A stretch of 64,000 nt of DNA from Oscillospiraceae bacterium (GTDB lineage Bacteria > Bacillota > Clostridia > Oscillospirales > Oscillospiraceae). Under the pieces are notes generated by a model. The model made no database searches and was not told where the DNA came from. It saw nothing but the letters and a program-made list of their open reading frames with translations. The stretch covers positions 1-64,000 of the forward strand of contig JAFXCL010000014.1 in the NCBI GenBank assembly GCA_017521485.1, read 5' to 3'. This document shows, piece after piece, positions 43,975 to 51,195 of this stretch; the first letter of the stretch is position 1, and each line of letters begins with the position of its first letter. The translations under genes were made by a program, and so were the position numbers.

Positions 43975-45333
43975 ATGCACGATTTTTCTGAAATTACCCC
44001 CGTGTTGCATCAGCTTGCTGACCTTTGCTTACGAAACAGCAGCATTGACCCCCAGGACTATGTTCGCTACGATGTAAAGCGAGGTTTGCGTGATGTGAAC
44101 GGCAACGGTGTAGTTGCCGGTCTGACTGAGATCAGTGAGATCAACTCCAAGCGGATGATCGACGGAAAGCTTACACCTATTGAAGGTGAGCTGTTTTACC
44201 GGGGCTATGCTATCGAGGATATCGTTCGGGACTTTACAGAAAACCGGCGTTTCGGTTTTGAAGAAACTGCCTTTTTGCTGATGTTTGGTCAGCTTCCCAA
44301 TGAGGAACAGTTAAAGGCTTTTAATGAGCAGCTTGGACGCTACCGCTCTCTGCCCACCAATTTTATCCGGGATGTGATTATGAAAGCGCCCAGCCGGGAT
44401 ATTATGAACTCCTTGGCAAGAGGCATTCTCACGATGGCAAGCTACGACAGTGATCCGGACAACATCAGCCTGCCCAATGTGGTGCGCCAGTGTGTAGATC
44501 TGCTGTCCATTATGCCGCTATTGGCGGCTTACAGCTATCAGGCATATTCCTATAAGGAAGGCCAGAGCCTGTATCTTCACGCCCCCAGACCGGAGCTGTC
44601 TACTGCGGAAAATATTTTGACACTCCTGCGTCCGGACGGAGATTACACCGCCTTAGAAGCCCACGTACTGGATCTGTGCCTGGTTCTCCATGCAGAACAC
44701 GGCGGTGGTAACAACTCCACCTTCACCACTCACGTGGTCACCAGCTCCGGCACAGACACATATAGCTGTATGGCCGCTGCCCTGGCAAGCCTGAAAGGGC
44801 CGAAACACGGCGGTGCAAACATCAAGGTTTCCCAGATGTTTGCGGACATGAAGGAAAAGGTGAAAAACTGGCAGGATGAAGGTCAGATCGCAGATTACCT
44901 GCGGGGTCTTCTGAATAAACAAAACTTCGATCAGTCCGGACTGATCTACGGTATGGGTCACGCCATTTACACCGTCAGCGACCCCCGTGCAAGAGTTCTC
45001 AAAGGCTTTGTGGAACAGCTAAGTACAGAAAAGGGTCTGCACGAGGAGTTTGACCTGTACTGTGCCGTAGAGCGACTTGCGCCTCAGATCATCGCCGAGG
45101 AGCGGAATATTTACAAAGGCGTTTCTGCCAATGTGGACTTCTACTCCGGTTTTGTATATGGCATGCTGAACATTCCGGCGGAGTTATACACGCCCCTGTT
45201 TGCCATTGCCCGTACAGCCGGCTGGAGCGCCCACCGGATGGAAGAGCTTATCAATATGAACAAGATCATCCGTCCTGCCTATGTTGCAGTTCAGCCCCGG
45301 GGCAAATATGTTCCCCTGTCCAAACGGAAGTAA
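43975..45333 (+). CDS. gltA: Citrate synthase
   Basis: This 452-residue enzyme condenses acetyl-CoA and oxaloacetate. Catalytic blocks are LHAEHGGGNNSTFT (His near residue 242), GPKHGGAN (His near 280), YGMGHAIYTVSDPRA (His and Asp near 325-335) and FYSGFVYGMLNIPAELYTPLFAIARTAGW. An N-terminal extension of about 40 residues precedes the canonical domain. The start ATG is preceded by AAAGGGTCGG. It stands alone, with no aconitase or isocitrate dehydrogenase in view; in such anaerobes it feeds glutamate synthesis. A methylcitrate synthase role cannot be excluded. Confidence 0.93.
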   Translation: MHDFSEITPVLHQLADLCLRNSSIDPQDYVRYDVKRGLRDVNGNGVVAGLTEISEINSKRMIDGKLTPIEGELFYRGYAIEDIVRDFTENRRFGFEETAFLLMFGQLPNEEQLKAFNEQLGRYRSLPTNFIRDVIMKAPSRDIMNSLARGILTMASYDSDPDNISLPNVVRQCVDLLSIMPLLAAYSYQAYSYKEGQSLYLHAPRPELSTAENILTLLRPDGDYTALEAHVLDLCLVLHAEHGGGNNSTFTTHVVTSSGTDTYSCMAAALASLKGPKHGGANIKVSQMFADMKEKVKNWQDEGQIADYLRGLLNKQNFDQSGLIYGMGHAIYTVSDPRARVLKGFVEQLSTEKGLHEEFDLYCAVERLAPQIIAEERNIYKGVSANVDFYSGFVYGMLNIPAELYTPLFAIARTAGWSAHRMEELINMNKIIRPAYVAVQPRGKYVPLSKRK

Positions 45334-45347
45334 ATACAAACAAAAAT

Positions 45348-45382
45348 CGATCCCTGTTAGCAGACAGGGATCGCTTTTTTTC
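45348..45382. terminator. Terminator of the citrate synthase gene
   Basis: Ten-bp stem CGATCCCTGT/ACAGGGATCG, 6-base loop, then seven T residues. The gene to the right is convergent. Confidence 0.88.
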
Positions 45383-45427
45383 TTCACGCAAAAATCCGGT
45401 CTGCTGACCGTATTTTTCCCGCTCTTA

Positions 45428-46177
45428 TTATATACTGCGTACCAGATGCTCCACAATTTCTGGACTTCCCTCAGTATAAATACGGAGAATATATGTTATT
45501 TTTCCATCCTCTGTGAAAAATACCCGCCCATCTTTGACGTGACGCGCCGGTTCATTTGGATTCTTAGCATACACCTTTTGAAAAGAAGCTTCCTGATTAT
45601 TTATTAATCTTGTAATCTCCTCATCAAATTTTTCTTGTATCTGCTGTGTTGTCAGCTGTTTTCCAGTGGTCAGATCCAGATAATATACATAGTAGTTGGA
45701 GTTTCTGGTATCCGGAATTTCAAACCGCAAAACAACGGAAAGTATATTTTCATAAATACCGGCAGTATAGGTATAAGTTCTATCTTTTGCTTGCTCAGTA
45801 AAGGCATACTTCGGTACTTTCTTCTGCTTAATATTTTCTTTATACTGTGTTTTAAACAGGGTCAAATCATCATAAAGCTCGGTTTTAAACGCATCATAGA
45901 TCTCCTGCTGGCAGGCAACTGCATCCTGGCTATAGGGATAGATTTTAGGAATGGAAATATAGTAGGTAATGGCTGTGCTCTTATCTCCAAAACGAAAGCC
46001 CTGTGACCAATAGGAGGTCACCAGATCTTTTACATTATATTTATCGGGAAGTGCATTTATATCGGACTGCTCCGGCGCATCCGGGAACATTAACAATTCA
46101 TTTGAAATGCCTTTGCCGCATCCAGCCAGCACCAGAACAAGCACTAACAGCAGTGCAATCATTTTCGTAATTTTCAT
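45428..46177 (-). CDS. Lipoprotein of unknown function (DUF3298-like C-terminal part)
   Basis: This 249-residue lipoprotein has signal MKITKMIALLLVLVLVLAGCGK with lipobox LAGC. The mature part contains FGDKSTAITYYISIPKIYPYSQDAVACQQEIYDAF and YYLDLTTGKQLTTQQIQEKF, which have the order and feel of the DUF3298/RsiV-type sensor domains (YVFDLxTGKxLxLxDLF). The call to that family is tentative. It is monocistronic behind a good promoter. AAAGGAGG is the ribosome binding site. Confidence 0.75.
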   Translation of the reverse strand: MKITKMIALLLVLVLVLAGCGKGISNELLMFPDAPEQSDINALPDKYNVKDLVTSYWSQGFRFGDKSTAITYYISIPKIYPYSQDAVACQQEIYDAFKTELYDDLTLFKTQYKENIKQKKVPKYAFTEQAKDRTYTYTAGIYENILSVVLRFEIPDTRNSNYYVYYLDLTTGKQLTTQQIQEKFDEEITRLINNQEASFQKVYAKNPNEPARHVKDGRVFFTEDGKITYILRIYTEGSPEIVEHLVRSI

Positions 46178-46202
46178 ATGGTCGCCTCCTTTCGTTAATT
46201 AT

Positions 46203-46231
46203 GATATACTATCAAGCAGCTTTACAGTCAA
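46203..46231 (-). promoter_or_regulatory. Promoter of the DUF3298-like lipoprotein gene
   Basis: On the minus strand: -35 TTGACT, 17 bp spacer, -10 TATATC. Confidence 0.65.
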
Positions 46232-46264
46232 GTACTATCAATAAAATTTATTTACTTTTTTGCA

Positions 46265-46301
46265 ATATATAATAAACTCCGGTCTGTTGACCGGAGTTTA
46301 T
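46265..46301 (-). terminator. Terminator of the trpB-like gene
   Basis: A 13-bp stem ATAAACTCCGGTC with its complement and a 4-base loop just past the stop codon. Confidence 0.8.
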
Positions 46302-46304
46302 ATT

Positions 46305-47675
46305 TTATTCAACCACAGGCAACTTTGCAAAGCTGGCTTCCAATTCCTCGTCGGAGGGAATATAGTCAGTCATCTTACCGTCGTGGAATTTTTCGTAGGA
46401 CATCATATCGAAGTAGCCGGTGCCGGTCAGGCCGAAGAGAATGGTCTTCTCCTCCCCTGTTTCCTTACAGCGGATTGCTTCGTCCATAGCCACCTTGATC
46501 GCGTGGCTGCTTTCCGGTGCAGGCAGGATGCCCTCCACTCTGGCAAAGGCCTCTGCCGCCGCAAACACAGCCGTCTGGGGTACAGAAACAGCCTCCATCA
46601 GACCGTCATCATAAAGCTGGGAAAGGGTGGGACACATACCGTGATACCGCAAACCGCCTGCGTGGTTTGCTGCGGGGATAAAGCCACTGCCCAAAGTGTA
46701 CATCTTAGACAGAGGGCAGACCATGCCGGTGTCGCAATAGTCGTATGCGTACTTACCCCGGGTCAGTGTGGGGCAGGATTCCGGCTCAACTGCCACGAAA
46801 CGGCAATCCAGCTCACCCTTGATCTTCTTACCCATAAAAGGTGCGATCAGACCGCCAAGGTTTGAGCCACCGCCGGCGCAGCCGATAATAATATCCGGCC
46901 GAATTTCATACTTCTCCATTGCCGCCATGGTTTCCAGACCGATAATCGACTGGTGGAGCATCACCTGATTGAGCACACTGCCCAGTACATAGCGGTAGCC
47001 CTCCAGATTGGTGGCCGTTTCCACAGCTTCGGAAATGGCACAGCCCAGACTGCCGGTGGTGCCGGGATGTTCTGCAAGGATCTTTCTGCCCACTTCTGTT
47101 TCCATAGAGGGTGAAGGGGTGACAGATGCGCCATAGGTGCGCATAACCTCCCGGCGGAAGGGCTTGAGCTCATAAGAGCCCTTAACCATATACACTCTGC
47201 AGTCCAGTCCAAAATAGGAGCAGGCCATACTCAAGGCTGTGCCCCACTGACCGGCGCCGGTCTCGGTAGTGACGCCCTTCAAGCCCTGCTGCTTGGCATA
47301 ATAAGCCTGGGCAATGGCAGAGTTCAGCTTGTGGCTGCCGCTGGTGTTATTGCCCTCGAATTTATAATAGATCTTCGCAGGGGTCTGCAGCTTTTCTTCC
47401 AGGCAGTATGCACGGACCAGAGGTGCAGGCCGGTACATTTTATAGAAGTTGCGGATGTCCTCGGGAATCTCGATATAGGGCGTGGTATCGTCCAGCTCCT
47501 GCCGGATCAGCTCGTCACAGAACACACCGGATAAGTCCTCGGCGGTCATCGGCTCATGGGTATCGGGATTGAGCAAGGGCGCAGGCTTATTCACCATATC
47601 TGCCCGCAGGTTATACCACGCTTTGGGCATCTCGCTCTCTTCCAGATAGATTTTGTAAGGTATTTTCTTCTCCAT
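46305..47675 (-). CDS. trpB: TrpB-like PLP enzyme (tryptophan synthase beta, TrpB2 type)
   Basis: This 456-residue enzyme has PLP Lys in the block YYKFEGNNTSGSHKLNSAIAQAYYAK (near 110-135), GAGQWGTALSMAC and the phosphate loop GCAGGGSNLGG (near 263-273). The length (about 450, not 400) and the N-terminal extension MEKKIPYKIYLEESEMPKAWYNL are typical of TrpB2. No trpA is nearby. The start follows AAAGGGGAATGT; the frame continues 78 residues upstream into the T-box leader, which is not coding. A tryptophan-specifying T-box argues for a function in tryptophan supply, perhaps salvage of indole. Confidence 0.93.
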   Translation of the reverse strand: MEKKIPYKIYLEESEMPKAWYNLRADMVNKPAPLLNPDTHEPMTAEDLSGVFCDELIRQELDDTTPYIEIPEDIRNFYKMYRPAPLVRAYCLEEKLQTPAKIYYKFEGNNTSGSHKLNSAIAQAYYAKQQGLKGVTTETGAGQWGTALSMACSYFGLDCRVYMVKGSYELKPFRREVMRTYGASVTPSPSMETEVGRKILAEHPGTTGSLGCAISEAVETATNLEGYRYVLGSVLNQVMLHQSIIGLETMAAMEKYEIRPDIIIGCAGGGSNLGGLIAPFMGKKIKGELDCRFVAVEPESCPTLTRGKYAYDYCDTGMVCPLSKMYTLGSGFIPAANHAGGLRYHGMCPTLSQLYDDGLMEAVSVPQTAVFAAAEAFARVEGILPAPESSHAIKVAMDEAIRCKETGEEKTILFGLTGTGYFDMMSYEKFHDGKMTDYIPSDEELEASFAKLPVVE

Positions 47676-47705
47676 AATACATTCCCCTTTCCGGTTTTTG
47701 GGACA

Positions 47706-47985
47706 AACAAAAAACCTGTCCCATGCTCTTTTACAAGCTGGGACAGGATAAATATTCCTGCGGTGCCACCCGGCTTGGCGCAAGGTTTGCGCCCACTCAA
47801 TGCGTACAGACATACGCCGGCCTTTTTTCACGGAGCTGCCAACTCCGGCGCACATACTGCGAGATCTCCCCCGGTTCTGATTGCCCTCGGAAGTCCATTG
47901 GGCTATCACACTTCTGCCGCATTCCCACCATCTGCAGCTCTCTGAAAGAAGCTTATGAAAGCTTACTCACTCTTCCTCAACGGTT
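47706..47985 (-). promoter_or_regulatory. T-box leader with tryptophan specifier (UGG)
   Basis: Read on the minus strand: AGAGAG with the Stem I block, then CCAATGGACTTCCGAG, where UGG (47895-47897) lies in the specifier position before the conserved ACTTCCGAG type end. The T-box sequence GCCGGGTGGCACCGCAGG lies at 47757-47774. The terminator stem is CCTGTCCCA with its complement at 47714-47747 (an interior segment is unpaired), followed by TTTTTTG. It makes trpB expression respond to uncharged tRNA-Trp. Confidence 0.93.
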
Positions 47986-47991
47986 TCGTAA

Positions 47992-48020
47992 ATTGTAGCA
48001 CAGGAGACCGTCTTTGTCAA
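47992..48020 (-). promoter_or_regulatory. Promoter of the trp T-box and trpB
   Basis: On the minus strand: -35 TTGACA, 17 bp spacer, -10 TACAAT; the start site falls just at the T-box 5' end. Confidence 0.9.
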
Positions 48021-48040
48021 GTCCGGACGGACAGCTTTCT

Positions 48041-48841
48041 TTACAGGGCGGACAGAATTTCGCTGCAGTCCTGCAAAACCAGATGTGGCTTATCTTCCGA
48101 TGCTGCCAAAATTTCCGGGGTGGTTTCTCCGCTGAGCACTAAAATTCCGGTAATGCCTGCATTCAAGCCGGACTTTACATCTGTATAAATCCGGTCGCCC
48201 ACAACAGCAGTTTCTTCTTTTTTATAGCCTGTCTGCTCCATCGCCAGCTCCGGCATCAAGGCGCTGGGCTTACCGATCACCACCGGACGCCGTCCGGTGG
48301 CATTATAGATCATTTGGCAAACACTGCCGCAATCGGGGACGCTGCCAAATTCCGTGGGACACACAAGGTCCGGATTGGTTGCGATATACGGAAGATTCTC
48401 CCGCGTCAGCAGAAGCTTACTGACATCCTCTAATTTTTGGAAGGTCAGCTCTGTATCAAAGCCCATAACCACACATTCCACCTTTTCAAGGTCGGTCGTG
48501 GTCAGAAAGCCCTCTGCTTCCAACTCTGCAATCAGAGACTTTGTACCGCAGACATAGAGAGTCTTGCCCGGATGGTACTTTTTCAGATAATAGGCTGTTG
48601 CCTGAGAGGATGTGATAAAGTCCTCACGGGTTGCAGATATGCCCAATTTAGCGAGTTTTGTGATATAATCTGCCACACTTTTTGAGGAGTTATTGGTCAT
48701 AAACATATACCGTCTGCCGGTTTCCTTGATTCTCACCAGCATAGGTATGGTAAAGGAATAGAGCCGGTTTCCCAGGTACAGCGTTCCATCCAGATCGAAC
48801 AGAAACAGCTTTATATTGCGGATTGCCTGATTTTTATCCAT
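48041..48841 (-). CDS. HAD-IIA family phosphatase (NagD-like)
   Basis: This 266-residue HAD enzyme has nucleophile motif FLFDLDGTLYLGN (residues 13-25), motif II MFMTNNSSKS, motif III Lys region VIGKPSALM and motif IV VVGDRIYTDVKSGLNAG. The cap is of type C2 as in NagD/AraL. The start is the ATG after TTG, with AAGGAG; it ends directly before the trpB promoter. It lies behind the pyridoxamine kinase gene, so PLP or sugar phosphate may be its substrate, but this is inference. Confidence 0.93.
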   Translation of the reverse strand: MDKNQAIRNIKLFLFDLDGTLYLGNRLYSFTIPMLVRIKETGRRYMFMTNNSSKSVADYITKLAKLGISATREDFITSSQATAYYLKKYHPGKTLYVCGTKSLIAELEAEGFLTTTDLEKVECVVMGFDTELTFQKLEDVSKLLLTRENLPYIATNPDLVCPTEFGSVPDCGSVCQMIYNATGRRPVVIGKPSALMPELAMEQTGYKKEETAVVGDRIYTDVKSGLNAGITGILVLSGETTPEILAASEDKPHLVLQDCSEILSAL

Positions 48842-48918
48842 CAACAGATCTCCTTTGAACGGGTGCTGTAGATTTTACACGGACCATTCGTAAGTGGCGT
48901 GTCATTCTGTTCGGTTTT

Positions 48919-49749
48919 TCAGGCAAGCATACCGATCAGCTTACCCAGAACCGGCTCGAAGGCTGCGCCATACCAGTGGTTTTCCATCTTAGCTGTTACT
49001 TTGATACACTCCACAGTATAGTCAGCGGCAATTTTTGCTGCATCAAAAGCACTTTTTCCCCGGACCAATGCACCCACAAAGGCAGATGCGAAAATATCGC
49101 CTGTACCATGGCAGCTGTTGGGGAGCTTATCGTGCTCATAGTAGGAACATTCCCCATTTTCCAGCACCACAACACCGGTCTTGCCGGGGGCGTAGGAAAC
49201 ACCGGTGAAGATCACATTCTTGCAGCCCATAGCAGTGAGCTTATTGAGAATAGCATCGATATATGCCCGGTCGTAATCGGGGTTATATTCTGTGTCTGTA
49301 AGCAGGCAGGCTTCTGTCAGGTTGGGGAACAGGTAATCTGCCTTGCTGCACAGACCCTTCATTGCCTCTACAAAGGCTGCATCAAAACCGGTATAGAGTT
49401 TTCCGTTGTCTGCCATTGCAGGGTCCACGACCTTCAGGCAGCCGGGAGCAGCCACTTCATTAAACAGCTCAGCCACATACTCTATCTGCTTGGCGCTTCC
49501 AAGATAGCCGGTGTAAATGGCCTGGAAAGAGATGTTCTCCTTTTTCCAGTGATCCTTAATGGCAGGCATATCCTCCGTCAGATCCCGGAAGGTACAGCCG
49601 CTGAAGCCGCCAGTATGGGTAGACAGCACTGCAGAGGGCAAAACGCAAGTTTCTACGCCGCAAGCGGAAATAATGGGAAGTGCCACCGTTAAGGAACACT
49701 GACCAACACAGGAAATATCCTGAACGGTCAAAATTTTTGGATATGTCAT
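48919..49749 (-). CDS. Pyridoxamine/pyridoxal kinase
   Basis: This 276-residue ribokinase-fold enzyme makes PLP from pyridoxal or pyridoxamine. The blocks are ILTVQDISCVGQCSLTVALPIISACG at the N-terminus, VVDPAMADNGKLY, LFPNLTEACLLTD, and the anion-hole motif SCHGTGDIFASAFVGALVRG (near 216-235). Together with the TrpB-like enzyme and the YggS protein it forms part of the PLP-related gene content of the window, although the genes are not one operon. ATG start behind GAGGAATT. Confidence 0.93.
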   Translation of the reverse strand: MTYPKILTVQDISCVGQCSLTVALPIISACGVETCVLPSAVLSTHTGGFSGCTFRDLTEDMPAIKDHWKKENISFQAIYTGYLGSAKQIEYVAELFNEVAAPGCLKVVDPAMADNGKLYTGFDAAFVEAMKGLCSKADYLFPNLTEACLLTDTEYNPDYDRAYIDAILNKLTAMGCKNVIFTGVSYAPGKTGVVVLENGECSYYEHDKLPNSCHGTGDIFASAFVGALVRGKSAFDAAKIAADYTVECIKVTAKMENHWYGAAFEPVLGKLIGMLA

Positions 49750-49779
49750 AGTAATTCCTCTTTTCTTAGTATTGAGGAT

Positions 49780-49807
49780 ATTTTAACAAAATCTGGTCAT
49801 AGTGCAA
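49780..49807 (-). promoter_or_regulatory. Promoter of the pyridoxamine kinase gene
   Basis: On the minus strand: -35 TTGCAC, 16 bp spacer, -10 TAAAAT. No clear promoter is seen before the NagD-like gene, so both may share this one. Confidence 0.6.
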
Positions 49808-49845
49808 GTGCCATTTTGCATAATGAAAGTATGACCAGTTTTGAC

Positions 49846-50385
49846 TTACCGTTTTTGATCGTGGCGAAGCATCCCAATAAAAATAGATCCAAGGGTAAGG
49901 ATCTCGCAGATAATTGCTCCCCAGGAGCCTACCGCTATATTATAGATCAGCCACGCAGGAGAGCTGACAAGACCGCATTTGCGGATGTCCGATGCATTTT
50001 TCAGCCGGAAGCCCACATTCAGCGCCACCATACCGACCACAGGCAACACTTCCAGCAAGAGGTTTTCTGCTGTGGGTTCTTTGCCAAACAGGGTAAAATT
50101 CAAAATGTATACTGCCACATAGGAAATGACAAACCCAATAAACCACGGCAGTCGGTCCGCTTTGAGTTTATCCTTGAACAGGAAAACAATTGCGCGTATG
50201 GTTGCCAGAATGTTCAATATGCCGCCTACTGCCGCCCCCAAGAGCAGGTAATTTACCGCAAACAGTGCCCCACCGAACATCTGCAAGGCAATGACCGTTT
50301 TCTGCCTTTTGCATTGGTAAGAAAGTATGTTCAACAGCATAGCAAGGATGCCAATGATCTGTGCGATGATTTCAATGGGTTTCAT
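49846..50385 (-). CDS. YgjV-family inner membrane protein
   Basis: This 179-residue integral membrane protein has about five or six helices. It starts MKPIEIIAQIIGILAMLLNILSYQCKRQ, a typical YgjV start, and has FGGALFAVNYLLLGAAVGGILNILATIRAI. Family members have no known function. A good promoter precedes it; monocistronic. Confidence 0.88.
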   Translation of the reverse strand: MKPIEIIAQIIGILAMLLNILSYQCKRQKTVIALQMFGGALFAVNYLLLGAAVGGILNILATIRAIVFLFKDKLKADRLPWFIGFVISYVAVYILNFTLFGKEPTAENLLLEVLPVVGMVALNVGFRLKNASDIRKCGLVSSPAWLIYNIAVGSWGAIICEILTLGSIFIGMLRHDQKR

Positions 50386-50417
50386 AGCGTTCCGTCCTTA
50401 TGTAAATTTATGGTTAT

Positions 50418-50445
50418 ATTATACCGATTTTTGCCGCAATTGCAA
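50418..50445 (-). promoter_or_regulatory. Promoter of the YgjV gene
   Basis: On the minus strand: -35 TTGCAA, 16 bp spacer, -10 TATAAT. Confidence 0.7.
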
Positions 50446-50546
50446 CCAGATGTTTGTTGCAGAGATGATCTGTGATCGCCCGCAGTAGATCGTTATTCCA
50501 GTTGCGATAATAATTTTACGATATTTGAAAAAACACAAAAAAAAGC

Positions 50547-50575
50547 TTGACAAATTGGCATCAGATAGCTATAAT
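50547..50575 (+). promoter_or_regulatory. Consensus promoter of tRNA-Thr/tRNA-Tyr
   Basis: Perfect -35 TTGACA and -10 TATAAT with 17 bp spacer, 21 bases before tRNA-Thr. Confidence 0.93.
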
Positions 50576-50596
50576 AAGCATGTTCTGTTTTGAGCC

Positions 50597-50672
50597 GCCG
50601 GTATAGCTCAGTTGGTAGAGCAACTGATTTGTAATCAGTAGGTCGGGGGTTCGAGTCCGTCTACCGGCTCCA
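50597..50672 (+). tRNA. tRNA-Thr (anticodon TGT)
   Basis: Acceptor GCCGGTA/TACCGGC, anticodon stem ACTGA/TCAGT with loop TTTGTAA (anticodon TGT), T-loop TTCGAGT, CCA encoded. Confidence 0.95.
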
Positions 50673-50696
50673 AGCAGACGGCAGACAATTTTATAT

Positions 50697-50781
50697 GGGG
50701 GATTTCCCGAGTGGCCAAAGGGGACAGACTGTAAATCTGCTGGCTATGCCTTCGGTGGTTCGAATCCACCATCCCCCACCA
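50697..50781 (+). tRNA. tRNA-Tyr (anticodon GTA)
   Basis: Acceptor GGGGGAT/ATCCCCC, anticodon loop CTGTAAA gives GTA, long class II variable arm around GCTGGCTATGCCTTCGG, T-loop TTCGAAT, CCA encoded. Co-transcribed with tRNA-Thr, 24 bases after it. Confidence 0.95.
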
Positions 50782-50782
50782 G

Positions 50783-50815
50783 AAAAACCGACTTGTTTCG
50801 ACAAGTCGGTTTTTC
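50783..50815 (+). terminator. Terminator of the tRNA-Thr/Tyr transcript
   Basis: Stem AAAAACCGACTTGT, loop TTCG, complement, and T-run. Confidence 0.9.
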
Positions 50816-50819
50816 AACT

Positions 50820-51000
50820 AAATCCACCCTTACGGGTGGGTGAAATATTGCTTCGCAATGTGAAATACGCCTTCGGCGTGTGAAATTTGCCTCGGCGGCG
50901 AGAGGGTGGATTTAATTTCACTTGATGCATCAGCATCAAATTTCACAATTCACAAAGTGAATTATTTCACCGTGAGCAAAAGCGAACGATTTCACTAAAA
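50820..51000 (+). repeat. Modular hairpin array with TGAAAT/ATTTCA spacers
   Basis: Directly after the tRNA terminator there is an array of six or more short hairpins. The outer arms AAATCCACCCT and AGGGTGGATTT enclose CCACCC/GGGTGG, ATTGC-TTC-GCAAT and ACGCC-TTC-GGCGT hairpins separated by GTGAAAT. After the right arm come TTGATGC/GCATCAA, AATTCAC/GTGAATT and CGT..ACG hairpins separated by ATTTCAC, the complementary spacer. The spacer orientation therefore flips at the centre. The arm AATCCACC also equals part of the T-arm of tRNA-Tyr. No coding potential is seen. This type of array recurs in genomes of related gut Firmicutes as far as I remember. Confidence 0.85.
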
Positions 51001-51063
51001 CTGTGAGAGTTCGAAGTTATACGCAAAACTGCCGAAAATATCTTTTTTGTAGTGCATAGACAG

Positions 51064-51095
51064 AAAAAGACGATTGCGTTTGCAATCGTCTTTTT
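51064..51095 (+). terminator. Terminator-like hairpin without an obvious gene
   Basis: Fourteen-bp stem AAAAAGACGATTGC with its complement, GTTT loop, then T-run. No reading frame or RNA that I can identify ends here; about 60 bases of non-repeat sequence precede it. Confidence 0.7.
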
Positions 51096-51132
51096 CAATT
51101 TTTCAAATATGTAAATATTTCGTGACAGCACA

Positions 51133-51161
51133 TTGTTTTTTTCTTTTCTTTGTGTTAAAAT
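51133..51161 (+). promoter_or_regulatory. Possible promoter of the LTA-synthase-like gene
   Basis: -35 TTGTTT, 17 bp spacer, -10 TAAAAT, about 35 bases before the start codon. Confidence 0.5.
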
Positions 51162-51195
51162 CACAGTACGTTTTTGCTGATTGGAGGCATTTTCT

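Noticed and set aside
47676..47909. 78-residue N-terminal extension of the TrpB-like protein
   Set aside because: This stretch is the T-box antiterminator/terminator region; a proper ribosome binding site is found just before the shorter start.
50820..51000. CRISPR-like array
   Set aside because: The spacers are the constant parts and the hairpins vary in length. There are no equal-length repeats of 24 or more bases and no cas genes.
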